In this document: positions 1 to 11,664 of the stretch, one piece after another | Position numbering within the stretch: the first letter of the stretch is position 1 | Layout: the number at the start of each line of letters is the position of its first letter | Assembly: GCA_025617745.1 (NCBI GenBank) | Contig: CM046863.1 | Coordinates: 15,194,875-15,258,874, forward strand | DNA from: Heliocidaris erythrogramma | Lineage: Eukaryota; Echinodermata; Echinoidea; Camarodonta; Echinometridae | DNA: 64,000 bases | Direction of reading: 5' to 3' | The notes under the pieces: generated by a model | Databases searched by the model: none | Seen by the model: only the letters and a program-made list of their open reading frames with translations | What the model was told of the DNA's origin: nothing | Made by a program: the position numbers and the translations under genes

Positions 1-399
1 TTATTTATTTAAGAAACTATGGCCCATTCATTGCTAAATTTCTTTTACATCTCATTCCAAGAACTAACTATCTCTCTCTTTATACGGTATATAATGATTG
101 CAGTACTCATTGTCATTTCTCAATTGATTCATCTGTCATTGTCATGCACAACCACAAGCAAATGCAAGAAATGTAATGAAATGATTATGCTGAGAAAAAA
201 AAATATTTTTATTGCGCACAAAATAAAACAATAACTGTACAAGAGTAATGAAATAATTAACTACAAATCCGGTAATATATATTATTTATAAAAATAAATT
301 TATGAATTATATACAAATAATAAAATTAAAATGTACAATAAATTATTCCTTTTGCATTAGCCAATAGCAAAACGATGTCGCAAAAAAACATAATTTTTT
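1..399. other. AT-rich sequence, no gene recognised
   Basis: AT-rich DNA with A and T runs. The one open frame on the plus strand (19-234) has low-complexity hydrophobic composition and no recognisable motif, so I do not call it. Confidence 0.5.
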
Positions 400-715
400 A
401 TCCTCTTTGACCCAAAGCACCAAACTGGAAATTTTTATCCGATTAGACCAAAATAATGCCAAATCCAGTTTTACTTATTATTTTGAAATATAGCAATACC
501 TTGTCACCAAAAACCGGAAATTTTTATCAGCATTGACCAAACGCCCAAAACTGGAAATTTTTATCCTCTTTGACGAAATGCCCCAAACTGGAAATATTTA
601 TTGGCCCTGACTAAATGCCCCAAACCGGACATTTTTATAGCCTTTCACATAATGCCCCAAACTGGATTTTTTTTATCTGCCTTGACCAAATGCCAATTCC
701 AGTATCATTTATTAT
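400..715. repeat. Degenerate minisatellite, unit about 45 bp
   Basis: At least six imperfect head-to-tail copies of a unit built around ccaaactggaaatttttat, followed by a variable part like cctttgaccaaatgcc. The copies differ by several substitutions, so the array is not recent. Confidence 0.8.
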
Positions 716-1055
716 TTTAAAAAATAAATTCATGAATACATTTATATACACATAATTCCACTTTTGCAAGCCTATATAGCAATACCTTAAAAACACAAGC
801 TCATTATGAAATGACTCTTCACAAAGTTTGGATAGGTTTGCTTTGCTGCGATTCAACGCACTTCCAAATTCCAGCAACTCGGCCTTAGATTCGCCGCCGT
901 AATGCCCTAGGCCAATTTCCTCGCAGTCAAACGCTCACACGAGATGACGGTTTTTGTTCGACATCGTTTGTAAATGCCGCTTTCTTACTACCTACTTTCT
1001 TCTAATGCCCGAAAAGAAACAATTCTAATAATAAGAACAATATGTCTTAGTCATA
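716..1055. other. No feature recognised
   Basis: Unremarkable AT-rich intergenic sequence between a minisatellite and a hAT-like element. The minus-strand open frame at 635-877 runs into the minisatellite and is not supported as a gene. Confidence 0.4.
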
Positions 1056-1063
1056 GAAATAAC

Positions 1064-2534
1064 CAGGGGCGGCGCTCCCGGGGGGGGGGGGTACCTCAAA
1101 ATTGCCCTTTTTATTTATTGAAAAATGCCCCTTTCTTTCTGGTAAGTGCCCTTTATTAATTGCGAAATGTGCCCCATTTCCATTCTAAAATGTACACTTT
1201 CCCCTTGTGATAAGTGCCCGTTTTTCTCCTTCTAAAAAGTGCCCCTTTTCAAATCTAATAATTGCCACCTTTTCTCTCTAAGTATCCTTTTCTCTTTCTG
1301 ATAAGTGCCCCTTTCGAGTCTAAATATTGCCCAGTTTTCTCTCTATTTATACCCATTTCTCCTTAGATAAGTGTAGTGTTACTTCCGATAGGTCCCCTTT
1401 TCCCTTCCAATAAGTGCCCAGTCCCCTTCTGATAATAATTGTCCCTTCTTTACTTCTGATAAGTGCATCCTCTTTTATACTTCTGATAAGTGCCCAATCT
1501 TTACTTCTGATAAGTGTCCCCTCTTTACTTCCAATAACTACCCCGTTTCAAATCTGATAATTACCAATTTGTTTCTCTAATAAGTACCCTTTTCTCCTTC
1601 TAAAAAGTGCCAATTTTCGAATCTAAATATTGCTCCCTTTTATTTCTTCTATATGCCCTTTTCTCCTTTGATAAGTGCAATTTTACTTCTGATGGGTGTC
1701 CCTTTTGCCTTCTCATATTTGGCCCTTTCTAGTTCTCATAAGTGCCCCCTTTCACCTCTTATAAATGCTCCTTTCCACCTCTGATAAGAGCACTTTCCTC
1801 TTCTTATAAGTGCCCCTTTAACCTTTATTTCCAACTGTTGATTTTTTACAAAAAGGGCCATATCTTGCTTCACAGAATCGGTGCGGCTTTACAGGTACCC
1901 ATATTACTACAACTGCAATGTAGGGCAGCGGAGCTGGAGGCAAAAGGGGCACAACGCCCCCACCCCCAGCAAAGGATTTCTCATTCCGATTGCTCGAATA
2001 TGCCAATAATTTACACCAAGTAAGGGCAATATTTCGGAAAATGTCCCCATCGCTAGCTCTTACAGTATATAATGAAATCAAGCACATTGCATAAAGTATG
2101 TTATATCGGTGTAATCCTAAAGGAAACGACTGAGTTAATGTACAAATTACAAGATCATTCGACATCCCCCAAATAATTTTGCTGTTGTCATTTTCATTAC
2201 ATAGCTGTAAATAATGTACGATTCAAGGACTTCAGCATTGGCTAAAAGTCCGGAAGTTTTTGCTCGCTCGTTTCGCTCTCTTACACATGAATCATTAGAC
2301 CATTACACACTAATCTGGGAAGCTGAAATAGTGACCAAAACGACACTAAACAGGAAGAAGGCGATGCTTGATGATAACAATATCAATTAGACTGTAGGGT
2401 AATACCAATGTCACATAATTGCCCCCTTTCTCGCTTTATGTTCACCCCTTGTAAGTGCCTTTCCACCCCCAATGCCCTTTATTGCTGGTTCCCCCCCCCC
2501 CCCGCCCACTTTGAAAGACGCTCCGCCGCCCCTG
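1064..2534. mobile_element. hAT-like non-autonomous element with 8-bp TSD
   Basis: The left end reads caggggcggcgctc and the right end gctccgccgcccctg, giving short terminal inverted repeats. The flanks are exact 8-bp direct repeats, gaaataac, at 1056-1063 and 2535-2542. An 8-bp duplication with CAGnGGCG-type ends fits the hAT superfamily. The 1,471-bp interior codes for no transposase; it is mostly minisatellite plus a unique stretch near 1840-2400. A G run lies just inside the left end and a C run just inside the right end. Confidence 0.82.
1110..1835. repeat. Minisatellite inside the hAT-like element
   Basis: More than twenty imperfect copies of a 23-30 bp unit resembling aagtgcccctttctccttct with gata spacers. 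A few related units recur at 2415-2480 near the right end, so the array was probably part of the element before the middle sequence split it. Confidence 0.8.
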
Positions 2535-2542
2535 GAAATAAC

Positions 2543-4759
2543 GAAATGTGTTGAATAAAGGAACTTACCTTGAAAATGATTCTCCATCGAAGAGACTTCC
2601 GCAATACTTGTTGCTCAACGATATGACGTCATAAAGTTTGTAAAGATTCCCGTCATGTAGTTACAAAACTGAATATTCGTGATTTATCGGCAGGTAAAAT
2701 AGTGAAATGTAGCCCCAACACTTCGTAGATTAGAGGACGTGTTTTCCCGACAGTACTAAAAACGTGAATTACGCCGTGACGTGATTGTGTGTGAACGTTA
2801 CAAGCCCCAAAATGTGTGTCAGAAAAAGTGTGTCACGGGTGTCAGAAAAAAGTGGGTCACCAAATGGAAACATCAGACTTTTGCATTACCTTCAGAAGAT
2901 TTGTATATTGATTGCACATGTATATGCATTTGATTTTTAAAAAGAATGTAAATACTCTTTAAAACCGAACTCTCAAGTGCCTCCTAGTCTTGTCAGTGAA
3001 ATCCTATCGGTTGTACTAACAGCGGCACATAAATATGGCACATGCATGAACGCTCGTCACTGTACATCCTTCATCGAGGGATATATATCACGTGTGAGTT
3101 GAAATCATATCAAGGCGATATGCTCATGATTCTTTCACCTGTTTAGTCTCTCATAGCTTTTCATGTCAGCCCTTTTTGGTGTTTCCATATTATTATTTTC
3201 TGCCGAAAGTTCAGCCTCTGCTTTGATGAAACGTTTACAATTAGTAGAACTGCATAGCGATACATTTTAGGCCATTGCGCCCGTTTTTTATAATGGCTGC
3301 CACAGGTATATTTTTGTCTGTATATTTGATCCAAAATTGATATATTGTTACAAAATATAAGTTTAATGATATATGTTGTAGTCATATTTTAAGCCCTCAG
3401 CCCTCAAAATTCCGGGAAGAAGCTTCGGGTGCCCATTTCTATTAAAAGGTCCCATTTTATTAAAAAAAAAAAATGTTTGATGAAATTATTGAATTGTAGA
3501 ATATGTTTGAAATGAACCTAATCGTTATCAGGAGAACATTACGCTATTAAGAATCGACAGAAATGGTGGACATGTGCCCATTGTAAAAAAAAAGGGGCCA
3601 AAGTAAGTGTTTAAAATAAAATATTACCTTAATTTTAATAAAATACTAGAGAAATCTTTGATTCATTAGTATTTGTACATTCCAACTATTAGCTTTGGCC
3701 ATAAACCATTTCCCAAAGGTTAATATGGCCCTCATAAGCTTAGTAATGTATTTTATCTGTCACATGACACCTTAATGTAGATTGATATTGCTTATAATAC
3801 TTGATTGGACTTTTTTGAAAAGGGCCCTTACATCGCAAACAGGGTACCTAAGCCTCATTTCATGATGGTTGATGCTCCGAGGCCCTGTAAATTTCAGAAT
3901 GAAATTAACATACTACTTTACGCCTGAGTTAGATTTCATAGGTCTTATAGTAGCTTGATTCGGACTAATTATTCATGAAAAGTATAGGATGCAGACATTT
4001 TAAAAGATTGCCGCCATGGGCCTCCTGGCAGAATATTAGATGGCCCAATATCCAGTTTTGCATATATCATATTCATTTACCTTTGTCCTAAATTGGGTGC
4101 TTTTATCACAAAATTGAAAAAAAAAAAATGTAACTTCTTACTTTACTTTACAAATAAGTAAATTGTGGGCCCCATTTTCACCTGTGCCAACTATTTTGTC
4201 ACTTTTAAATGAGGTAATGTTTCCCTGATCACAGAGAATAATTTTACACATATTTTACAATTTAATAAATTTATCTCACGTTGAGATATAAAGTTGACTT
4301 TTATTTGGAAAATGGGCACCTGGGGCTTCGTGTGAGGTCTTAATATAACCTAAATTTAGTAAAATATCCCAATTTTGGATCCAGAATGGGGGGAAAGTAC
4401 CCTGTGGTAGATATTCTAAAAATTTGGCACAATGGGCCACAGGCCCCGAATTCCAGGTGGCTCAATATCCAGTTTTACTTAGAATATATTCATCTACCTG
4501 TGTGTCAAAAAATGCACAATTAAATTGCTATACCGCCCCACTAAATTGGACAACAACAACACACGGATGACCTTTATACTAAAGAGAGTCGGGTATTCCC
4601 AGGTGATGGCAGTGCCAATATTTGATCATATTAATGGGACTACTATAGTACGCGTGTAATATATCAACGTGTGTGTAGTGATATTAGTCCATTCACGGCC
4701 GCTGTGCAGTAATAGTGCGTGAATCCCATATCGTTATTCCAGTGGTGACAAATACCAAA
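2543..4759. other. Upstream region of death-domain gene, no coding sequence seen
   Basis: About 2.2 kb without a supportable gene. From 3410 to 4480 there are scattered degenerate blocks rich in gggcccattt and ggggcc words, perhaps an old repeat. A promoter and 5' UTR for the gene starting at 4760 are expected here, but I cannot identify a core promoter. Confidence 0.4.
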
Positions 4760-5015
4760 ATGTCTCTCGCTCCCCTTGAACTGGTAAAGATTTCGAAGGA
4801 GATATCAGATATCTCCGAACTTGGTTTATTATTGAATTTCAAACCGACCGAAGTCGATGCATTCGAGAAGGAGAATGACAGGGATTTACCGAAAAAGAAG
4901 GGGACTCAGAAAATGCTCACACTTTGGTATGAAAAGGATGGATCTAACAAGAACAAGCTTGTGGAAGCTTTACGATTGGCAGAAATGGGGAAGCTTGCTG
5001 ACAGGGTTGAAGAAG
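4760..5015 (+). CDS. Death-domain protein, exon 1 (first death domain)
   Basis: Encodes about 85 residues with a death-fold pattern: an N-terminal helix (LVKISKEISD), a middle Trp in LTLWYEKDG and a C-terminal helix pair ending LAEMGKLADRVEE. Death domains are six-helix adaptor modules for homotypic contacts in apoptosis and innate immune signalling, and sea urchins have many such genes. I chose the ATG at 4760 because it has a good context (accaaaATG); the open frame further upstream begins at GTG. The exon ends before a donor (gaag|gtaggc) in phase 1, which matches the acceptor at 6951. The domain call is from the pattern alone; a DED or another death-fold class is possible. Confidence 0.72.
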
Positions 5016-5119
5016 GTAGGCTGTTTAATAATGGTGACTATTATTTAAGAGCAGGCCCAGGTACATCAGAACAACCTGTCTTACGAGAATATGCTCTGGA
5101 TTCAGTACACATGTGTTAT

Positions 5120-5795
5120 GTTTGACTCATATGACAATGTCTAATGAACTTTCAAATATCTGCAGATCCAGATCAGTTAGGGACCAATTACGTAATATCG
5201 GTTTTATTTGGAAATATTTGTCCAAGTCTGCCACTAAAAAGATTAATTTCCTCCGGTCTCGACTTTGACAAAGCCCTTCAGTTCAATATATCCCAAAATG
5301 TGTTGTCCAAGCTCCAGAAGCTTCAAAATGCCGTGGCTTTGTTACTCTGTCCATCAAGCGTACTCTGTCCACCAAGCGTACTCATATCTTCCCTGTTTTG
5401 CAGTCGCTACACTGGCTCCCTGTCAAACATCGCATTATTTTCAAAATTCTGTTGCTCACTTTTCACTGCGTTCACGGTTCTGCTCCCCAATACAATACCT
5501 CTTTAATTCAAATTACACCCCGTGAGACCTTTGCGCTCATCCACTTCCAGCTCTCTTGTGATCCCTAAAGTCGCAAGATCTTGGGGGAAAGATCATTTGC
5601 CAATGCGTGTCCTAAATTATGGAATAACATTCCTGAAGACATCAAAAATGCATAACATCTGATTCTTTTAAAAATCATGTCAAAAAACATTTCTGTTTAA
5701 TTCTTAATTAAATTCTACATGCGCCTTGAACACTCCACAGAGTGGATTTGACGCTATATAAGTTACACTTATTATTGTTATTATTACACATGTGT
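5120..5795 (+). mobile_element. 5'-truncated L2/CR1-like LINE, reverse transcriptase C-terminus and 3' tail
   Basis: Conceptual translation across several frames gives the usual end of a non-LTR retrotransposon ORF2: a KLQKLQNAVA-type block, then HWLPVKHRIIFKILLL-like and SFKNHVKKHFF-like blocks. Frameshifts break the reading frame near 5370-5400 and 5570-5600. The 3' end reads gacgctatataagttacac followed by an imperfect att repeat. It lies in intron 1 of the death-domain gene, on the same strand. It is dead and shows no 5' end. Confidence 0.75.
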
Positions 5796-5837
5796 GTCTG
5801 ATTACCGTAAAGATTCATGGAACAGCAACTATAGAGT

Positions 5838-6050
5838 AACTTTCTGAGACGGGACATCCCAGTAGACCAACGGTCCACGAGACCGAACCACGAGACCGGC
5901 AGACCATGAGAACAACAGACCAACAGACCGAGATTGTCGGTCAGCATGGTGAACCCTAAACATTGTCAAAAGACTCACGGTCTCGTGGGCTGTCGGTCTC
6001 CTAATTTCGGTCTCCTGGGTATTTGATCTCGTATTCGTAGTCGATCTCAC
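5838..6050. repeat. Array of agaccg / cggtct motifs in opposing orientation
   Basis: About six cgagacc/agaccg words lie on the left half and about six cggtctc words on the right half, so the block is roughly self-complementary around 5945. It lies in intron 1. No coding potential or known family is recognised. Confidence 0.6.
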
Positions 6051-6950
6051 TGTGGGTACCGTGGACCATGGACTTCTGAGATGGTCTTATTGACTCAACT
6101 ACAGCGTTCATTAAAGAGACTGATGTTGTACCCTTAAAGATAGTAGGAAGCACCTGCTATCCAGTCTCATCACTGTTTGGGTTTTGAAATATATTTTCGT
6201 ATAAATAAATATAAATAAAAAAATAAAGCTTTTTTCGCATGTGAGAGAGTGAGAAACTACAAGAGAGAGCTTATAATGCTAGGTTGAAGAGACATATCTT
6301 TATCTAACATTTCCTTTGTTAATAACTGTTATCTGTTGAACTTATTGTCTTTGTATGCTTAATATTAATGCGCCCTGTCCGAAGATCATTGTTAATCAAA
6401 CGAAGGAATGGCAGTCTCGCAGTTTAAATATGAAAGTGTAGGTAAATGATCTAGGTGAGGTAGAAGGGTGATATTTTTTATGTTTTCTGAAATTAATTGC
6501 AATGAAAAATATTTTGCAATCAAATAAGACCTGTTCTTGTAATTAAAAAGATTTTAATTTGCGTTAACCGTACCCACTTCAATGATTAAAAAAAAAACGA
6601 CCACCAATCTACTTCGCATACACATTTTAAAGTGCTGTTTACAATAGCTCATAAGTCAGTTATAGTGTAACAAATTTATGCAATATCTTTAAGTTTTTCA
6701 ATAAACTAGAATACACGATTCTGTTGTAACAGCGTAAAGTGCGCTTTGCAACATAGACATTGGCACCATTCTTCTTCTTCCTGTTCAGTACAGTCGACCT
6801 CTGTTGGCAGGTATGGTGTGGACGTGTATATAATGTACAGTGCATGTTAAAAAGACTACATTTCTTATGTGCAGCTAAAAAACAAACTCCCCGAAACAAA
6901 ATCAATTCTTGAAATGATCTATACATGTAATTCTTCTTTTAAACATTTAG
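6051..6950. other. Intron 1, no further feature recognised
   Basis: AT-rich intronic sequence ending in a pyrimidine-rich tract and the acceptor ttcttcttttaaacatttag. Confidence 0.5.
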
Positions 6951-7014
6951 GTATTGTGCCAGATGGACATAAACAATTCTTGGAGCCGGATGTAGCATCA
7001 TCCAACGCAGCATC
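6951..7014 (+). CDS. Death-domain protein, exon 2 (linker)
   Basis: A 64-bp exon bounded by a good acceptor (cttttaaacatttag|g) and a consensus donor (catc|gtaagt). Read in phase 1 from exon 1 it is open and gives GIVPDGHKQFLEPDVASSNA and then AS: a short polar, Ser/Ala-rich tail typical of an interdomain linker. It ends in phase 2, as exon 3 requires. Too short for a standard ORF search; supported by splice sites and phase only. Confidence 0.62.
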
Positions 7015-7440
7015 GTAAGTGTTAAAGTGTTTATTCATCAACCCGACTTAGTAACATGCGCTAATGCACCAATACCATATTTCCCGTTCACGCTAATATT
7101 GATATCAAGTGAGAGCGTTTTCAAAATGAATATAAACACTGTTAACAAACTTGCTGCAAGCAACAGTGTTGGATCGAGCACGATAAAAAGTGTTAATCTA
7201 CCATTTTAGAACGCTGAAATTCCTCAGTCCCCTTCAAAGATGAAAAGAGTTTTAAAGTGAGACTAAAGTCAGACCGATTTTAGCAGAAAATCCCCAAACA
7301 TGCCGAAAAGGAAATCGTTTAAATTGCTAGACAAAGGTTTAATGATTTTCGACAAGTACAGAATTGCAGATTATATGTTGTAGGTTTATGTTACGCCTAT
7401 CATGTTTATTTTGTGCGTGCGTCTGTGTGGGCGTGTTTAG

Positions 7441-7556
7441 ACGTATGTCCGAGGACATTTTCGGACAGAGAACCAACAAAAATGTGTGCCTTATTCCGTC
7501 GACTGTCCGAGGACGGAGGAACAATACTTGTCCTCCGAAGTAAAGCCATGTAAAGC
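7441..7556. repeat. gtccgaggac repeat, copy 1
   Basis: Holds several copies of gtccgaggac or its complement, plus ttattccgtcgactgtccga and a closing cgaagtaaagccatgtaa just before a GT microsatellite. The same order of words recurs at 63485-63670, so this is a dispersed repeat family. No terminal repeats were found. Confidence 0.7.
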
Positions 7557-7592
7557 CATGTGTGTGTGTGTGTGTGTGTGCGTGTATGTGAG
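7556..7592. repeat. (GT)n microsatellite
   Basis: Run of about 16 GT units with one gc interruption, directly after the gtccgaggac repeat, as in the other copy at 63.67 kb. Confidence 0.9.
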
Positions 7593-7770
7593 GGTGGGCT
7601 TACATGCATGCAGTTGTGAGGTAAAGAGAACAAAATAACACAACGATGGCTTTTATTCCGTCATGCTTGTGGCGATCAAAATATTGCTTGCGGGGTACAA
7701 AGTACAATAGGAGAAAATAGTACATTTTCCACAAATTAATGTGTGTGCATATGTCTGTGCGCTGCGGCTT

Positions 7771-7864
7771 CGATTCGTTTAGGATATATAAAGCATTGAA
7801 AGGGCGAGCATTGTTTGTGAACAATGCTCTGTCCCTCCAATACTTTGTCTTTTTTAACGAATCG
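7771..7864. other. 94-nt imperfect hairpin
   Basis: Arms of about 45 nt pair with a TGTG loop. Outer stem cgattcgtt with aacgaatcg, middle aaagcattg with caatactttg, inner stem gagcattgtt with aacaatgctc. The size resembles a microRNA precursor, but a tiny MITE with cgattcg ends fits equally well. Confidence 0.55.
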
Positions 7865-7892
7865 TGTGTGCGTGTGTGTGCGTGTGTGTGTA
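7864..7892. repeat. Imperfect (GT)n microsatellite
   Basis: GT run with gc interruptions immediately following the 94-nt hairpin. Confidence 0.85.
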
Positions 7893-7993
7893 GATTATAC
7901 ACCATGATAATGGTCTTGGCCTATGACATCAGGTATGAATTATCTTCCAGGAAATCAATAATATACCACAGTTCATTTCAATACTAGTAGTTA

Positions 7994-8776
7994 TGTTCAC
8001 ACGTAGTACATAGCATCGATGCTATGTAAGTTTCAAAACTATTTCCAGTACGTTCAGACAGGCCATGATCGACTTGCTTCTATCACCCACTCGTGACTAT
8101 TCATCGCTCACTCGTCGCCAAAACAATAATTACTGTGCCACACAGAGTGACCCGAGTATAATTGGTATGCATGGTCAAACGCGCGGAAGCTTGTGCACAG
8201 GGGTCATATCATGCGAAGCTTTTGTTTTGAATAATATTTTATTTGTCTTCATACATCAAGATAATAACACAATAACTGAAAATCACCCAGTGCGACTTTT
8301 TTGGGGACCCCCCCCCCCACATCCCCCTTCATTACCACACAGTATACACAGTAGCCTACTTACCCCTACATCACATGAATACATACATTACATTACAGTA
8401 TCAGATCAAACAGACAGAATGATAATAGAAAAAAGTAGGGAAGAGGGTAGATCACATGAATACATACATTGCATTATATTATAGCACCACATGAAACAGA
8501 CAGAATTATAATAGCAGCGAGTGAAGATAGCAGCGATTGCGCTTACATTACAAATAGTCACAAGCGCGGTGGGTGGTCTACCGCAAAGCGTCGATGCTTT
8601 GTCGCTGGATCCTGAGATTTACTTCTGCTAAACTCGCTGCCAGAATAGTTTGGAAACCTAGCTCCAACTCGCTTCTATCTGCGTTCAGACAGCGTTTGGT
8701 CTTAAAACTATCTGCTTATCACCAAAATAGTCTCGAAACCTAGATAGCATCGATGCTATCGCTCTACGTGTGAACA
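7994..8776. mobile_element. TA-flanked MITE, 783 bp
   Basis: The left end tgttcacacgtagtacatag and the right end reverse-complement each other over about 60 bp, including an internal palindrome tagcatcgatgcta near each end. TA dinucleotides flank both ends, as expected of Tc1/mariner-class insertion. The interior has a C run near 8310 and no transposase. It lies in intron 2 of the death-domain gene. Confidence 0.7.
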
Positions 8777-8788
8777 TACCTATTTATA

Positions 8789-9582
8789 CGGTGCGAGTCA
8801 GAAAAAAAGTTACACTATTTTAACTGAGTTTTTTTTTAATGTGGGGTTAACAGAGCATTTTTAGCATGTATGGATAGAGTATGTATTCATTTGTTGTTTA
8901 ATAACATTTGTTTCAATGTTGCTGTTACGGTTGAGTCAAAACTCATTTGCGCTAAGTCGTATGATTACTTGCTGAAACAGAGACAACAACATTCATACAA
9001 ACAATGAGCGTAAAGTTGATGCATATGTTCAATCAAGACAAATAAACATGAGAACCAATACATAAATGAATAAATAAATAAAGCCACTGAAAAGTCTTTT
9101 TCATAGTTATTTTGGCACTGGACATAGCTTTCAATCTTCCAATCTTCTGAGCTCGATGGAGCATCGCTGCCATGACCCTACGAACTGTCTGCCTGACTAT
9201 CTTCTCGCGGATTGGTTCCTTCTCTGACGAATCATTGCTCCAAGTCATCCAGGTCTGCAGGTGGGCTGATGTTGGAACCCCCAGACGAAGAAGTCTTGAG
9301 GGCCATTCCACAGGTTCGCCTAACGCTATGACTCAATTATCATTACAAAAGCCTTTCTTGCTCATTGTGCAGTGGAATCCAAATTGGGCAAGGCATTGTT
9401 GATGTTGGCGCAAATGGGTTTTCACCCATACACGTTAATTGATTCCTATCCAGCAAATTCATTCCTGGTATCAAACTGGAAGAGTTATTCTATATAACTG
9501 TGGTGCAAGAATTATGATATTTCTATCGTATCTGTAATATAAGCATTTCAATAAGCGTAACATTTTTTTCTGACTCGCTCTG
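8789..9582. mobile_element. Mariner-like element remnant, TA-flanked
   Basis: Terminal inverted repeats of about 28 bp: left cggtgcgagtcagaaaaaaa, right complement cagagcgagtcagaaaaaaa. TA dinucleotides flank both ends (8787-8788 and 9583-9584). A minus-strand open frame at 9033-9311 contains IREKIVRQTVRRVMAAMLHR, which recalls the C-terminal tail of mariner/IS630 transposases, but no catalytic DDD/E segment survives. It sits 12 bp from the neighbouring TA-flanked MITE. Confidence 0.65.
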
Positions 9583-10040
9583 TATATGAATGAGGAACAA
9601 CGAAAATCAATTCAATCAACGAATTACATTCTCGATACGCTATCCACAGGTATGATATTTTGCTACATATATTTTGAAATATTTATTTGGGGAGGCTTTT
9701 TCTGACTGACTGGACGCATTACAGAGTAAAGGAAATAAAGTACTCGAAAAGGTGTGCATAATAAATTATCCTATGGGGAGGAGGGGGGCGAAATCGATTT
9801 TGTTTCACCTCTCTCTCTCTCTCTCTCGCTCTGTGCCTGCCCTCCCTCGCCTTGGGCGATTACGGTATACCGAGATACTTGTTTTACAACACTGCATGTA
9901 TTAAAACTGGAAGGAACGGAGGGATCGAGAGGGAAGGTTTTGGAATGTCGAAAATCAATTTTTAGAGCTATTAAAAGTTCATGCATTTTTATACTTCAAA
10001 TTAATTGAATATCAATATGGCACGAAAAAGAGTCATGATA

Positions 10041-10088
10041 ACGAAGCTTTTCGACCTGCACTCATCAGGTTATCACGCAGGTATAATA
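10041..10088. mobile_element. Solo terminal fragment of the foldback MITE family seen at 50.1 kb
   Basis: Matches the outer 45 bp of the 50123-50742 element with few changes (acgaagcttttcgacctgca ... cacgcagg). Only one end is present. Confidence 0.65.
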
Positions 10089-10099
10089 TTATAACAAAT

Positions 10100-10787
10100 T
10101 ACTGAAATCAACTATTTTATGCTCGATGAACCCGGACGCAACCCAGACGCCGTAATTTCAGAACAATCGCAAAGCTTGGACGAAATCCGGAAATCGGGTG
10201 GGCCTGACGGTATTTCCGCCAGATTCATTAAGCTGCTCTCCCTTGAGCTTGCTAGTCCACTTGCACATGTGATAAACAGTTCTAATTATCGTGATCACGT
10301 GGTGCCTGGGGAGAGAAGCCAGCACACGTCATTGCAATATCTAAGTCTTCACCAGCTACAATCGACAACCTGCGTCCAATAGCATTAACAAACTTCTTTG
10401 CGAAAATAACAGAACACTTCCTAGCTCCCGATACATTACGAATGATGCGCCATCATCTCGACCCTGCCCAATACGGCAATCTTCTAGGCATATCGACCAC
10501 TCACTGCCTTGTGGATGCCCTCAACACTTTGCATATTCAAGCAGATAAAGCGGGAACTGTATAAACGGCCCTTCTGACGGACTACCCCAAAGCCTTCGAC
10601 CTTGTTGACCATTCATTTGCTGTAGGAAAATTCGTCAGCATGCGAGTTGCCTCCTCACTTGTAGCATGGATAGTTGATTTCCTTTGTAATCGTCAACAAC
10701 AGGTGAAGTACAAAGGTACCCTGTCGGACCTCTTTCTCTCACCTCAGATATACCGCAAGGAACAAAGCTTTTCCCTGTGGTGTTCTC
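10100..10787 (+). mobile_element. CR1/Jockey-like LINE, copy A, reverse transcriptase part 1
   Basis: Degenerate RT sequence: SGGPDGISARFIKLLSLELA is the finger region (Ka.GpD.i..r), then a DYPKAFDLVDHS motif at about 10580 (RT motif A) and NRQQQVKYKG and IYRKEQSF (degraded QGT-type motif B) further on. Frameshifts break the frame near 10330 and 10560. The sequence stops at 10787, where an inverted-repeat element is inserted, and resumes at 11665. Same family as the copy at 39.5 kb. Confidence 0.78.
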
Positions 10788-10796
10788 AGCTATGAT

Positions 10797-11664
10797 CATA
10801 TGGAAAGGTTGTGTCTTTAAATACAAGAGTAGCACACGCGCGCGCGCCCTGTATTATAACTTATGGAGACACACTAGCATAACCCAAATCGATTCTTTGT
10901 ACATTTTTCCAAAAAATACCTCAATTTTAAAATAAATAGACATCTAATAATGTCGGACTGGCTTTTCAAAGACACCTCTGTTAGTTATTTTTAGAACAGC
11001 TGCCCCATAGGAATGTACATGCTTTTCCTCAAGCTGACGTATTGCAGTTGTAACAGCGGCCTGTTCGTAAGGCTGTAACTCCGCAGCCAGACATCCCACA
11101 CGGCTGTGACTTTCATCATATTACCCGCAAAGAAATTCTCTATCACATATGTCAAACTCACTGTGATTGGTCAACACGTCTTGTCGGAAAAGGAAAAAAA
11201 CCAAGAAGGTACGTTTCCTAATCCAATCAAAATCAGTGACACAAAAAACCTCATTAGCATATTTGACTCATGAAATCATCGTCTAGATAATGTGGTTGCT
11301 TTTGGCTCTTCGACGGCTGTGACACGAGTGCTGTGGCTTGTATCGTAAAAAATGATGCGTTATTTTGCATCTTTTTTTTTAGTTTTCTGAAGTCGACAGT
11401 GAAGCCTGATAATAAGTGTTCACCAGTCATTCCAGTTGTGACATATTTTTTTCTGATTTGATTATAAATGCGATTTTCATCTGTGATTTTGTTCGGTATC
11501 CATAATCTTTCTCGGCGTATACTACGTGTACGTAGACTGTACCATTGTGCGGCCGACCGTGCAGACTCATGAATAATTCAATAGCGTACGCTGCTGTGCG
11601 CCTTGCGCTCGCATCGTGGGTAGAATGATTTAAATGCAGTTTTGACCCCAAACCTTTCCATATG
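10797..11664. mobile_element. MITE (868 bp) inserted in LINE copy A
   Basis: Ends are complementary over about 30 bp: left catatggaaaggttgtgtct, right complement catatggaaaggtttggggt. Flanks agctatgat (10788-10796) and agcgatgcg (11665-11673) look like a diverged 9-bp duplication (6 of 9 match). The interruption falls at the RT block normally read as MINDA, so reading resumes in the same domain after it. Non-coding; family unknown. Confidence 0.68.

Noticed and set aside
9033-9311. Intact mariner transposase
   Set aside because: Only a short C-terminal-like stretch is readable; the catalytic triad is absent.
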